Assembly (NCBI GenBank): GCA_024742405.1 | Contig: JANSYP010000014.1 | Span: forward strand, 1 to 52,117 | DNA length: 52,117 bases | From: Paracoccaceae bacterium | Lineage (GTDB): Bacteria; Pseudomonadota; Alphaproteobacteria; Rhodobacterales; Rhodobacteraceae | Reading direction: 5' to 3' | Shown: piece after piece, positions 16,656-25,495 of the stretch | Layout of the letters: every line of letters starts with the position of its first letter | Numbering within the stretch: position 1 is the stretch's first letter | Position numbers and translations under genes: made by a program | Notes under the pieces: generated by a model | Seen by the model: the letters and a program-made list of their open reading frames with translations, nothing else | Database searches by the model: none | What the model was told of the DNA's origin: nothing

Positions 16656-17654
16656 ATGGGGGTCGGTATGGCGGACGGATCAATGAGCGTGAGCGCGAAA
16701 CCTACGGAAGAGATATCCGTGCGCGACGTCTTCGGCATCGAGAGCGATATGAAGGTCAAGGCGTTCGCCGAGGCCAGCGACCGCGTTCCTGATCTGGATA
16801 TGACTTACAAGTTTGATCCCGATACGACTTTGGCGATTCTCGCGGGCTTTAACCACAATCGTCGTGTCATGATCCAAGGCTATCATGGCACAGGCAAATC
16901 GACCCACATTGAACAGGTGGCTGCGCGGTTGAACTGGCCCTGTGTGCGGGTCAATCTGGACAGCCATATCAGTCGGATCGACCTGATCGGCAAAGACGCG
17001 ATCAAGCTCAAGGAAGGCAAGCAGGTTACCGAGTTTCAGGAGGGCATTTTGCCGTGGGCGCTGTCCAACCCGACGGCCATCGTTTTTGACGAATACGATG
17101 CCGGGCGCGCCGATGTGATGTTCGTGATTCAGAGGGTTCTGGAAACCGACGGCAAGCTTACGCTTCTGGACCAGAACAAAGTGATCACGCCGCACCCGTT
17201 TTTCCGCATCTTCTCTACCGCAAACACGGTGGGTTTGGGCGATACCACGGGGCTTTACCATGGCACGCAGCAGATCAACCAGGGTCAGATGGATCGGTGG
17301 TCGCTTGTGGCGACGCTGAACTATTTGTCCCACGATGCCGAAACCGCGATCGTCTTGGCCAAGAATCCGCACTACAATACCGAAAAGGGACGTCGCACGA
17401 TCAGCCAGATGGTGACGGTCGCCGATCTGTCGCGCACGGCCTTCATGAACGGAGATCTCTCCACGGTGATGAGCCCCCGGACCGTCATCGCGTGGGCTCA
17501 GAATGCCGAGATCTTCCGCGATGTCGGCTACGCGTTCCGCGTTTCATTCCTGAACAAATGCGATGAACTGGAACGTCAGACGGTAGCGGAGTTTTACCAG
17601 CGCTGCTTCGACGAAGAACTGCCCGAAAGTGCTGCGAGCATGAGCCTCGGTTAG
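16656..17654 (+). CDS. cobS: Cobaltochelatase subunit CobS
   Basis: The 332-residue product is a near-standard CobS, the AAA+ subunit of the aerobic cobaltochelatase that inserts cobalt during vitamin B12 synthesis. It opens with [18 protein letters not shown]. Walker A is GYHGTGKST (residues 75-83), followed by [20 protein letters not shown]; Walker B is [14 protein letters not shown], and the end is [17 protein letters not shown]. The frame is open upstream to 16152 over the rhodanese gene, but homology begins only here. I prefer the ATG at 16656 (GAGGA before it); 16668 is possible. CobT, normally next to CobS, is not in this window; flagellar genes follow on the other strand. Confidence 0.92.
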   Translation: MGVGMADGSMSVSAKPTEEISVRDVFGIESDMKVKAFAEASDRVPDLDMTYKFDPDTTLAILAGFNHNRRVMIQGYHGTGKSTHIEQVAARLNWPCVRVNLDSHISRIDLIGKDAIKLKEGKQVTEFQEGILPWALSNPTAIVFDEYDAGRADVMFVIQRVLETDGKLTLLDQNKVITPHPFFRIFSTANTVGLGDTTGLYHGTQQINQGQMDRWSLVATLNYLSHDAETAIVLAKNPHYNTEKGRRTISQMVTVADLSRTAFMNGDLSTVMSPRTVIAWAQNAEIFRDVGYAFRVSFLNKCDELERQTVAEFYQRCFDEELPESAASMSLG

Positions 17655-17719
17655 CGTTCTCGGAGCGCGTGTGAGCAACGCCGTTTCTGGGGCGCTTGCT
17701 TCGCGCCAGGCACAGAGAC

Positions 17720-18334
17720 TCAGTTCTGCGGTTCAGCCTCATGGATGTTGGGCGCCACGTCCGAAAGCGCCGCATTTCGGCCCGCAAGGATTGCTGAGAA
17801 TGTGTAGGCCGTCGTTGGCTGAAGCCCCGCCATGACCTGTGCTGCGGCATCTGGTTTCATTCTTGCCAAGAAGCCCGCCGCAAAATTCGGGTCCATTTCT
17901 TCAAAGATTGCGGCAGCTTCTTTGGGTTTCATGCGCTGATAGACCTCTGTCAATTGGGACACGTCACCAGCTGCTGTCTCGCCTGCCGCATGCAGGCTGC
18001 GCCGGAGAGTCTCCTGCGCGTTTTGTAGCGCGGCGAGCTGTTCGGCGAGAACCTGTTTGGCAAGTGCCAGTTCTTCTCGTTCTTGGGCGATGTCGATCTC
18101 TGCACGCGCCAAAGCATCATCTCGACTCATGAGCTCTCCGATCCATTGATCCATATCCTGGTCCGGGGTCCGTTGTGCCGTGGCTTCGCTCGGCTCTCCC
18201 GCCGCAGCCAGCTCTGCATCAGTGGCCAGTGCGACGACCGGTCCCGATGCGAGCCGCAACATGCCTGAGACGACGAGGAGCAGCGTGAGGACCGACAGCG
18301 GACCAGGCGCCGAGAAAAAACCTTTGCGAGCCAC
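17720..18334 (-). CDS. motE: MotE-family flagellar protein (MgtE-N-like)
   Basis: The 204-residue product probably starts at GTG 18334, directly after the upstream gene's stop and with GCGGAG before it. It has an N-terminal membrane segment (LSVLTLLLVVSGMLRLA), a long coiled coil rich in Ala, Glu and Leu (ARAEIDIAQEREELALAKQV), and the C-terminal MgtE-N-like helical domain (EVYQRMKPKEAAAIFEEMDP, AARMKPDAAAQVMAGL-type repeats). MotE in Sinorhizobium and relatives helps the periplasmic motor protein MotC fold. Three same-strand genes, FliL first, form a short flagellar operon. Confidence 0.78.
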   Translation of the reverse strand: MARKGFFSAPGPLSVLTLLLVVSGMLRLASGPVVALATDAELAAAGEPSEATAQRTPDQDMDQWIGELMSRDDALARAEIDIAQEREELALAKQVLAEQLAALQNAQETLRRSLHAAGETAAGDVSQLTEVYQRMKPKEAAAIFEEMDPNFAAGFLARMKPDAAAQVMAGLQPTTAYTFSAILAGRNAALSDVAPNIHEAEPQN

Positions 18335-18338
18335 GGCG

Positions 18339-18779
18339 CTACTCCGCCGCCGTCCGTACGGCGCGTCCACGAACAAAGGACGGCATCGCCGGTCTTTCGG
18401 TCCGTTCTCCTGAGGCGCCGGACGCTATTGACCCTGTGTTTGACGTGGCTGGACCGTTAGGTTGGCCCTGTGGCTCTCGCCACTCCGCACCGGGCTGATC
18501 GAACGTCTCAGCCGCGCTCAGCATGGTGTCGAGCGCCCCGGCTACGGCCTCTGCGCGATTGGTGAGGTCGGCGAGGGTCTCGGCTGATACGGCTGCGGAG
18601 GTGCGCGCCTCCTGCAGGGTTTTCGTTAGATCGGTGACCTGCGCGTTCAGGTCGGCGATGGCTTTGCCGACGCCACCATCCAGATCCGAAAGCCGGCTGA
18701 GCCGGCGCGATAGGAGCATGCAATAGAATGCTGCGCCGAAGGCACCGGAGATCAATAGGATATCGGCGATAAGTGCCAT
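18339..18779 (-). CDS. Membrane-anchored coiled-coil protein of the flagellar operon (DUF6468-like)
   Basis: The 146-residue product starts with one membrane helix (MALIADILLISGAFGAAFYC), then a basic M-L-L-S-R-R-L-S-R-L stretch and D-L-D-G-G-V-G-K-A-I. A coiled coil follows (residues 40-90, NAQVTDLTKTLQEARTSAAV), then a Pro/Gly-rich tail. This architecture is found between fliL and motE in roseobacters, and I believe it corresponds to DUF6468, but that assignment is from memory. Its role is probably structural in flagellar motor placement or assembly. It lies nine bases after the fliL stop. Confidence 0.68.
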   Translation of the reverse strand: MALIADILLISGAFGAAFYCMLLSRRLSRLSDLDGGVGKAIADLNAQVTDLTKTLQEARTSAAVSAETLADLTNRAEAVAGALDTMLSAAETFDQPGAEWREPQGQPNGPATSNTGSIASGASGERTERPAMPSFVRGRAVRTAAE

Positions 18780-18788
18780 TGCCGGCTC

Positions 18789-19274
18789 CTAGCTAAGAAG
18801 GAATTTCGATATCAGGAGATCGTTCACCATTCCGTCCCCGACAACGACTTGAATGCGACGCAGAAGCTGCGCCCGGAGAGTCATCAACGCGCTTGGATCC
18901 GCAAGATCGCCGATCTCAACCGCACGAAGATATCCGTTGAGAACGTCCATGATCCGCGGCATCAAAACGGCGACGGCCTCTTCGCTTCCGGGGCGCACGT
19001 CGAGATAGCCCTCAAATCGGAGCGCTTCGAGCGCGTCGCCGCGCCCAAGTGTCACCATCAAGGGTTGCAGAGGGACAAAGGATGGCGCCGGTTGGTCGGG
19101 ATGCGCCTCGGCCGCATGAATGGTGGAGTCGGCGGACGGCGTCGCTCCGAGCAGCATGCCGGAATAGACCGCATAGAAGCCTCCCCCGGCGCTGGCCAGA
19201 AACAGAACGAGCGCCACGAGAAGGCCTTTCCCGCCCGATTTCTTCTTCGACTCGTCGGTTGTGTCGTCACTCAT
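18789..19274 (-). CDS. fliL: Flagellar basal-body-associated protein FliL
   Basis: The 161-residue product starts at the ATG at 19274. A Lys-rich cytoplasmic leader (DESKKKSGGKG) precedes one membrane helix (residues 17-37). The periplasmic FliL domain follows: FVPLQPLMVTLGRGDALEAL, GYLDVRPGSEEAVAVLMPRI, DLADPSALMTLRAQLLRRIQ, and the family's C-terminal signature VVGDGMVNDLLISKFLL. FliL surrounds the stator in the motor and supports torque. It leads the short operon with the coiled-coil protein and MotE. No other flagellar genes are in the window. Confidence 0.9.
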   Translation of the reverse strand: MSDDTTDESKKKSGGKGLLVALVLFLASAGGGFYAVYSGMLLGATPSADSTIHAAEAHPDQPAPSFVPLQPLMVTLGRGDALEALRFEGYLDVRPGSEEAVAVLMPRIMDVLNGYLRAVEIGDLADPSALMTLRAQLLRRIQVVVGDGMVNDLLISKFLLS

Positions 19275-19837
19275 CCAATCGGCCTCACGCCTCCGGTTTG
19301 GTTGACTTAACACTGGTTCGACTAACCGAATCTTACCGAAGTGGGTGTTTCTTTGCGTGTGCGGTTCACGACTTCAAGTTACACGTCACCGGAACACAAA
19401 ATCGCAGCCCTTGGCTGGTGTGGCTGTGGGCTCAGAACGCAAATGAAGGACATAGTAGCGTCATCCCTCGGCGCCCGCAGCGCAGCTTTGGTGCTTCTCG
19501 AATGCCTCGTCTCCTCCCAGGTGCAATCTGGTGCGAGACGTCGGAAATCGAGTCGGCTCAGCGGGCCAAACACCGTTTCCGGCCTGGAAAGCTCCCAACG
19601 GTCCGATCACTATACTTTTTGTTACCTAAAAGGCGTTCGGCCCACGGAGGCTCTGTCCGGAAGCGATACTCTGCAGGCCTCAAGCGACCTCAGTCGTGTG
19701 CTTCGGCAGCGACTGAGTAGATACCCCCCGCAAAAAGTGGCATCGGACGACGGCCCCGTTTTGGCTTCACCGCAGGAACGGTCTTCAGGCTTGCGCGGAC
19801 CCGCCGGGGCCACGGTCTCCTGACCTCCTCAGATGCC
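19275..19837. other. Gene-poor stretch upstream of fliL
   Basis: About 560 bases hold the fliL promoter region (reading left) and otherwise only short Arg/Ser-rich frames. The sequence is more A/T-rich around 19340-19400 and 19605-19630. I see no gene here. Decayed DNA leading into the IS3 relic is the best description. Confidence 0.35.
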
Positions 19838-20085
19838 GGGTCATCCACTGGCCGACAGGGTATTGCTACGGCCACGTCCAGAGAGGCTGCTGGACGCCGT
19901 ATGCCGGCATGATGGAAAGGCTGTTCCGGTCTCTGAAGGCGCAATGATGCATCGGCTGCGCGCCGAGAGCTTTGCATGCACGATCCGTGCCATCCGCGGC
20001 TGGATCCAGTTCTACACTCACCGCCGCCTGATTGAGGCTCCGGACAGCAGAGCGCCGACAATAGAATGCACGTCAGCGCCCTGAC
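19838..20085 (+). pseudogene. Relic of an IS3-family transposase (C-terminal end)
   Basis: One frame reads YAGMMERLFRSLKAQ and then a stop at 19945. Another frame, 19950-20050, reads CTIRAIRGWIQFYTHRR and SRAPT. These match the end of IS3-family OrfB (N-G-M-V-E-R-x-x-R-S-L-K, then I-x-x-W-I-x-F-Y-N-H-R-R-P-H-Q-A-L). At least one frameshift separates the blocks, and the catalytic domain upstream is not recognisable. No terminal inverted repeats were found. This is an old, inactive fragment. Confidence 0.7.
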
Positions 20086-20650
20086 CGCAGCAAATTCCGC
20101 TGGCTGCAACAATTCTTATCGTGGCTCCCCGATGTGGTGAGAGTTGCACTGGTCCAAGCGCGTGAAAGCTTGCCACGCAAGCCGGTCCAGAGGCTGTCTC
20201 TTTCAGGGTTGTCGCTTCAATTGACGCTATCGGGTTACCAGACGTCTTTGGCGGGGTCTTCGAAAGGCGCGAACAAGAAGGTTGCCATCGCGCTCTTCAA
20301 AACTCAGCGCGAGGTCACTCGAGCAGTATCGGTGCGTAAAAGATACTACCAGCATGCTTCATAGGTCGCGACCTGAGCGCGCTTGTCACGATACACGGTG
20401 AGAAAACAGGGGCATGCACCCGAATGCTTCCGGTAAAGTGTCGCGCTTGCTCGGAGCACTTTATGGTACGTGGACGATTGGTTTGCGACCCGCTCTGTCA
20501 ACGCTTTTACTTGGTGAATTGGCCGCTTCTTCTAGTCACGTCTGCGGGATAGCGTTGGTGTAATTTGATGTTCGAGCAAAACAAGCGAGCCACCGAAGCT
20601 CGCTTTGCCCGGCTCAGCTGTCACTGCATCTCAAGATAATTGTATCGCAA
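20086..20650. other. Gene-poor stretch
   Basis: About 565 bases between the IS3 relic and tRNA-Gly. A 76-codon frame starting at 20134 has a plausible composition but no motif or ribosome site, and I do not call it. The 3' trailer of the tRNA lies at the right border (GCTCGCTTTGCCCGGC region). Confidence 0.35.
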
Positions 20651-20725
20651 TGGAGCGGGCGATGGGATTCGAACCCACGACCCCAACCTTGGCAAGGTTG
20701 TGCTCTACCCCTGAGCTACACCCGC
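20651..20725 (-). tRNA. tRNA-Gly (GCC)
   Basis: On the minus strand the sequence starts GCGGGTGTAGCTCAGGGGTA and ends with CCA, 75 bases in all. The acceptor stem GCGGGTG/CGCCCGC is closed by one G-C/G-T-type mismatch at most. The anticodon stem CAACC/GGTTG surrounds TTGCCAA, giving anticodon GCC. The T arm has GTGGGTTCGAATCCCAT. The CCA is encoded. Confidence 0.95.
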
Positions 20726-21965
20726 GTCCTTATGCGTTGGGATGCCATAGCGATGCCGCCCAGGCGCCGCAAGTGAAAAAAGCCTGAAGCTTGGGGCAAT
20801 GCACGCGAGGACATAGCTCCGGATGGTCAGTCGGCGGTTTTGCTCTTCCAGCACTCGCGCGGGGCCGCCGACGGTCAGCAGTCGTAAGGGCATCGGGAGC
20901 AAGTACCCGGCGGTCTGATGGACCGGCTGTTTGAAAGCGCTGTGTTGGGTCACAGGTGGCGAGGACGCCCCGCACCGCCGATGGCGCAGTCGGCAAGATA
21001 GCTCCCGAGCCGGTGGCGTCTGACATCGGCGATCCAGCGACAACCGGCAGTTCGTTGAGCGTGATCCTCGCCGGGACGAAGCGCGAGCGCGCCAGATTTA
21101 ATGCAGGTCCGTACTTCGACACACCGTTCGCGGACGGGTCCGTTTCGTATTGATCGGTCGGAAACGGGAGTTTCAGAAGGAGCTGTCTCACGGCCCGGGC
21201 CCATAGACCTGTATGCTTCGCGGGCTCGCGAGCCTGTTAGCAGAGCGCTGTGCGACGTCCTGTGAACCGAACAGCGCCGAAAGTACGGCGAGTTGGTGGC
21301 GTTCCGCGCTCGCCGACTCCAGATAAGCCACCGAGATCCGTCCATGTTGTCAACTTTAGAGGGCATGCAGCAGGGCAGCGTTGCACGTCGTCATGAGCCC
21401 GACGCTGCGTCTCGTGACTGCGGATGCTAAGCGACCGGGAAGCGGCAACCGCCATTAGGGGCATCTCATCGACGGGCCGAGTATCCTATTCCGGGCGGAC
21501 ATGTTGGGACAGCACAGGACACAGGCAGGCGAAAGGGTTGGGAAGCCGGTGTCAGTAGGGCACGGGCAGATCGAACGGAAAAATCCTGGCCTCTTTCGCG
21601 CATTCCGCGACACGATCTTTTCTCAATCGGCCCAAAAACGTCGTGAGAAACCTTAAAAAAGACGAGTGAAGGACCGATGGGCAAAAAACGGGATGAAAGC
21701 AGTCTGCCCTCTAATGCAGAGCACTGCTGAGGCAACAGAGATTTGTCGGCGAGGCCGTCATTCTATTCCCATCTTTCGCACATCCGACGCTGCACTTTTT
21801 TGTCAGCCGGGCTTCTGTAAGGTCACAGTTGCACATCCAACGCCGTGTTGGCTCCTGCAAAACCTGTCAAAAAGTTTTCTGAGACTTTAAGGGGTTGTAA
21901 AGCCCCACATGGATCGTACCGGAAAGTGAGCCACGTTGTCTTATACCAAGTGAGAGGTATGTGAC
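20726..21965. other. Long gene-poor stretch
   Basis: About 1.24 kb without a gene I can support. It holds several overlapping frames of 60-150 codons on both strands; none has a credible start or a recognisable motif, and their composition (Arg, Ser, Pro, Cys) is that of non-coding GC-rich DNA. The promoter of tRNA-Gly must lie at its left edge. The stretch 21600-21900 is more A/T-rich and has a small GGGG/CCCC hairpin near 21892-21907. Confidence 0.35.
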
Positions 21966-22151
21966 ATGGAGACGTTGAAACTCATCCTGTTCTCCCTGCA
22001 GCAACTGTCGGCCTTGGGATACTGGCAGGCCGGTGCGGAAATGCTCGGTGGGGACGAGCGACGTGCCTATGCCGACGCACATCGCGCTCTGCAGATCATG
22101 GCGGCAGAGGCGTTGCAGGAAAAGACCCTCGGGTGGTTCAGCGCGCGATGA
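21966..22151 (+). CDS. Possible small protein, 61 residues
   Basis: The reading frame METLKLILFSLQQLSALGYW and onward (QAGAEMLGGDERRAYADAHR) has normal amino-acid balance and helix-forming character, unlike the shadow frames around it. A GAGAGGT stretch lies eleven bases before the ATG. It ends in ALQEKTLGWFSAR and overlaps the EnvZ-like gene's 3' end by 14 bases in convergent orientation. The N-terminal 18 residues are hydrophobic enough for a peripheral membrane helix. No family is known to me, and it may be spurious. Confidence 0.4.
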   Translation: METLKLILFSLQQLSALGYWQAGAEMLGGDERRAYADAHRALQIMAAEALQEKTLGWFSAR

Positions 22152-23457
22152 TCAGATCCGCCTGAAGTCCGCCGAACCGCAGGCTTTCGCCCAGTGCAAG
22201 CCGGCCTCCGTGGTTGCGCGCGATGTCTGCGGCGATGGCGAGACCCAGTCCGACGCCTGCCCCCCCGCTTTGATTGCGGGCGGGATCGAGACGCGCAAAC
22301 GGTTTCAAGGCTTCGTTGCGCAGGGTGGTCGGTATGCCGGGGCCGTCATCTTCGACGCGAAACCGCACCGCGCGATCAAGCTGGTCGAGACTGACCCAGG
22401 CGCGCGTGCCATAGGACACCGCGTTCCCGATCAGGTTGTCCAGTGCCCGTGACACCGCCATGGGGCGCATCATCATCATTGTGCCGGGACGAATACACCT
22501 GTTCACGACCACATCTCGCCCGGCCCGTTGCGCGGAGGAGACCACCGCCTTGAGCAGCTCGGTGGGGTCGGTCAGGGCCGCATCGTCAAGCGCATCGCCG
22601 CGCGCAAAGCTCAGAAACTCACCGACCAGCCGCTCCATGTCCTCAACGTCGGTCAGCAGGTCGCGCGTATCAGGGCTGTCCTCCATGACGCTCAGGGCCA
22701 GTTTCATCCGCGTCAGCGGCGTGCGCAGATCATGGCTGACACCCGACAGCATCAGCGTCCGCTGCTCGATCTGCCGCTCGATCCGGGTACGCATGTCCAG
22801 AAATGCGCGCCCCGCCGCCCGCACCTCGGTCGCGCCCGAGGGTTTGTATGGCACAGTGCGCCCCTTGCCGAACGCTTCGGCCGCCCGGGCGAGTCGCCGG
22901 ATCGGACGCACCTGATTGCGCAGGAAAAGAATCGAGACGGCCGAAGTCAGCAGCCCGGTGAAGATCATCAGGACCAGCAGCTGATGCGGGTTTGAGGCGG
23001 ACACACGCTCGCGGGGCACGCGTAGGAAAAGCGGGCCATAGGCGGTTTCGACTCCAATCTGAACCTCGCGGTGGTTGCTCACTAGGTCGATTCCGGTGAC
23101 CCCTGGCAGACGGGTGCGCAGGGTTTCGATTACGATGCGTCCCGAAAGGTCGAAGAAGTCCCGCTTGTCCTCGGTCGGCACCGGCGTGTTGAGATCGGCC
23201 ACGACCTGCATCTGCGGGCCGAGCGCCTCGGCGGTGAGCTGCGCTTTGGTCCGGTCAGGAGCGGCGTTGACCTGGGTCACGAAGTAGCGCATCTCGACCA
23301 GCACGTTTGATGTCATCTGCCGGGTGACGCCCTCGAAATGGCGCTGGATAAACACCACTGACACGACGAGCTGCAGCGACACGATCGGCAGCAGCAGGAT
23401 CAGTGCGGCGCGGGCATAAAGCCGGCGCGGAACGTAGGTTCTCAACTCGAACGCCAT
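22138..23457 (-). CDS. EnvZ-like sensor histidine kinase
   Basis: The 439-residue product has the EnvZ layout. Membrane helix 1 is at residues 17-36, a periplasmic domain of about 120 residues follows, and helix 2 is at 160-178. A HAMP linker (PIRRLARAAEAFGKG) leads to the dimerisation domain with phospho-acceptor His242 in GVSHDLRTPLTRMK. The catalytic domain has N-box NLIGNAVSYG, G1 VEDDGPGIP and G2 GVGLGLAIA. It should sense envelope conditions and phosphorylate an OmpR-type regulator. No response regulator is adjacent on either side, although envZ is normally paired with ompR. The divergent metallo-hydrolase starts 42 bases away. Confidence 0.9.
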   Translation of the reverse strand: MAFELRTYVPRRLYARAALILLLPIVSLQLVVSVVFIQRHFEGVTRQMTSNVLVEMRYFVTQVNAAPDRTKAQLTAEALGPQMQVVADLNTPVPTEDKRDFFDLSGRIVIETLRTRLPGVTGIDLVSNHREVQIGVETAYGPLFLRVPRERVSASNPHQLLVLMIFTGLLTSAVSILFLRNQVRPIRRLARAAEAFGKGRTVPYKPSGATEVRAAGRAFLDMRTRIERQIEQRTLMLSGVSHDLRTPLTRMKLALSVMEDSPDTRDLLTDVEDMERLVGEFLSFARGDALDDAALTDPTELLKAVVSSAQRAGRDVVVNRCIRPGTMMMMRPMAVSRALDNLIGNAVSYGTRAWVSLDQLDRAVRFRVEDDGPGIPTTLRNEALKPFARLDPARNQSGGAGVGLGLAIAADIARNHGGRLALGESLRFGGLQADLIIAR

Positions 23458-23498
23458 GGCGCTAGGCTAGGGCAGGACGGATCAGGGGAGAACCGGAA

Positions 23499-24416
23499 AT
23501 GACATTGCTGGATGCACAGGACCGCGAGGTATGGGAGATTGCCCCGGGCCTGCGGCGTGTGCGGGCGCCCAATCCATCGCCGATGACCGAAAAAGGCACC
23601 AATACCTATCTGATCGGCGATGCCGACATCGCCGTTATCGATCCCGGTCCCGCGCTTCCGGCCCATCTCGATCGCCTCATGGCCGAGATCGGAACCGGAA
23701 CGGTCTCTGCCATCCTTGTGACCCACAGTCACCGCGATCACTCTGCCTTGGCCTCTGCTATAGCGCAGCACACCGGAGCGCCCATTCTGGGTTTTGGGGA
23801 CTCGCAATCCGGACGCAGCCCAGTGATGAGCCGCCTGGCCGACGGGATCGGAGGCGGAGAGGGCGTCGACCGGGCGTTCCGCCCTGATCGGCGCTTAAGC
23901 GATGGGGAGACCGTGTCTGGCAATGGCTGGAACCTGACTGCGCTGTGGACTCCAGGGCATATGGGCAACCATCTGTGCTTCGCGCATGGTGACATCCTGT
24001 TTACCGGCGACCTGGTCATGGGGTGGTCGACATCGATCGTCTCGCCCCCCGACGGCGATTTGGCGGCGTTCATGGATACCTGCCGAAAACTGGCTGGGCG
24101 CGATGACCGTCTTTACCTGCCCGGACACGGGCCGGCGGTGACTGACCCAGCAGCACGTCTGGCCGAACTGATCGCCCATCGCGAGGCGCGAACAGTGCAA
24201 GTGCTGCGCGCCCTGTCGGAAGGACCAGCGCGCGTAACGACGCTCACCCGTCGCGTTTATCACGACGTTCCCGACCACATTCTGCCAGCCGCCGAGCGTA
24301 CTCTGCTGGCCCATCTGATCGCTCTGATCGAGGCGGGATGCGTGCGCGCAGATCGACCTGTGGGGCCCGCCGCGATCTTTGAGGCCGTAGCCGCCACGAC
24401 GACTGGCCAGGATTGA
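23499..24416 (+). CDS. Metallo-beta-lactamase-fold hydrolase (LACTB2-like)
   Basis: The 305-residue product carries the MBL metal site: THSHRDH at residues 75-81, later W-T-P-G-H-M-G-N-H, FTGDLVMGWS and the C-terminal PGHGPAV. The start NPSPMTEKGTNTYLIG and the C-terminal winged-helix part (VTTLTRRVYHDVPDHI, HLIALIEAG) are typical of the LACTB2/GloB2-like group, whose human member is an endoribonuclease. Bacterial members have uncertain substrates. It is cytoplasmic with no signal peptide. It is divergent from the EnvZ-like gene and followed by tRNA-Asn. Confidence 0.88.
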   Translation: MTLLDAQDREVWEIAPGLRRVRAPNPSPMTEKGTNTYLIGDADIAVIDPGPALPAHLDRLMAEIGTGTVSAILVTHSHRDHSALASAIAQHTGAPILGFGDSQSGRSPVMSRLADGIGGGEGVDRAFRPDRRLSDGETVSGNGWNLTALWTPGHMGNHLCFAHGDILFTGDLVMGWSTSIVSPPDGDLAAFMDTCRKLAGRDDRLYLPGHGPAVTDPAARLAELIAHREARTVQVLRALSEGPARVTTLTRRVYHDVPDHILPAAERTLLAHLIALIEAGCVRADRPVGPAAIFEAVAATTTGQD

Positions 24417-24465
24417 GAAACCCGCTGGACGTGCCAAATCCCGCTTGCTATAGGCCCGCTGGTGT

Positions 24466-24540
24466 TCCGGCGTAGCTCAGCGGTAGAGCAGTTGACTGTT
24501 AATCAATTGGTCGTAGGTTCGATCCCTACCGCCGGAGCCA
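24466..24540 (+). tRNA. tRNA-Asn (GTT)
   Basis: The 75-base gene starts TCCGGCGTAGCTCAGCGGTA and ends CGCCGGAGCCA, with acceptor stem TCCGGCG/CGCCGGA and encoded CCA. The anticodon loop CTGTTAA gives anticodon GTT. The T arm has GTAGGTTCGATCCCTAC. A run of eight A residues follows directly. Its 3' end borders gene-poor DNA leading to broken exported-protein genes, as at some island insertion sites, but no integrase was found. Confidence 0.95.
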
Positions 24541-25129
24541 AAAAAAACCGTTGATTTAGACTGCGAGAGGCTTGCGGCAAGCTTCCAAGCTCACCTTGGG
24601 GTAATACTTCGGGTAACAAAGGGTTAGGTTGGGACCGAGCTAGCTCTACAAAACATCATCCAGCCGCAGCTACCTGGTGTGCAGTCAATCTATGAGCTTG
24701 CCGGTCGCTCCTGATCGGCGCCGAGTAGGCGTCCCGGCGGAACTGCTCGAGCCCGTTGCGTGGGATTGATTTGATCGCTGTCTGGGCTCGCAGTACAATG
24801 AACGCCGCAGGCTCACCCGTCTCGTAATGGTCAACAATCCAAGGTTCAGCGAGCAATTGTCAGGCAGGCATCAGGCCGCGATGTTCAGCTCATCCTGGAC
24901 CTCCGAGGACATAAACGAGGCGCTGAAGTTATACTCGTAGCCGCGGCAACCGTGCTGTAAAAAAGAACGATCATAAGCAACGTCTCACACGCGACTGGAG
25001 CCTCCCGCGTGCACGCCCAATTGATCGATTTAGCTTTATTAAAGCCAAGTAAACAGTTCTCGACGTGGTAGCCTATTCTCCAACGAATTTCGGATGTTTC
25101 TAAGACCTACGAGACAGCAGGGAAATTCC
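24541..25129. other. Gene-poor stretch after tRNA-Asn
   Basis: About 590 bases contain no gene I can support; a 66-codon minus-strand frame (24656-24856) has no motif. I looked for an integrase end and for a copy of the tRNA 3' end and saw neither by eye. An AT-rich segment at 25025-25060 (TTTAGCTTTATTAAAGCC) could hold the promoter of the PAN-domain gene. Confidence 0.35.
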
Positions 25130-25447
25130 GTGTCGCACTTTCTTCTCAGGCTAGGCGCACTGTGCTGTGTCGCCTTCGTTCAGCCGGCGGTCAGCGCTGC
25201 ACCTAACGGAGCGTCTTCGAGCACACTGGCGAACACGGATCTGCCCGGTGAAGATTGTGGCAACTTCGACGTCACGAGCGTCTTTCGATGCCGAAACGCC
25301 TGTCTGGATGACGATTAAAGCAAGGCCTGGACGTTTGTCGCCGCCTGCGTGCAGGGGGACAGCGCCGTCTGCTGGCTGAAGGACCAAGTTCCTTCGCAAA
25401 CCAAAAGCAACTGCTGCACTTCGGGAGTGAGGCTGGCATCAAACGAG
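25130..25447 (+). pseudogene. Exported PAN/Apple-domain protein gene with an in-frame stop
   Basis: A GTG start at 25130 (AGGG upstream) gives a signal peptide (MSHFLLRLGALCCVAFVQPA, cleavage after VSA). A PAN domain follows: DLPGEDCGNFDVTS, CRNACLDDD, an in-frame TAA at 25316, then without any frame change SKAWTFVAACVQGDSAVCWL and KDQVPSQTKSNCCTSGV. The second half is exactly what a PAN domain should contain (K-A-W-T-F, A-V-C-W-L-K, C-C-x-S-G-V). The TAA replaces roughly the position of the conserved Arg-Cys before K-A-W-T. PAN domains bind proteins or glycans, usually outside the cell. The gene converges on the transglutaminase-like relic. The 3' border is approximate. Confidence 0.75.
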
Positions 25448-25495
25448 GAGCCCGGCGGCGGTGGAAACGATTCCAAAACGGCGTCGGGACCCCAC

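Noticed and set aside
21892-21907. Small GGGG/CCCC hairpin as a regulatory RNA
   Set aside because: The stem is only four to six pairs, with no promoter or terminator context that would support an RNA gene.
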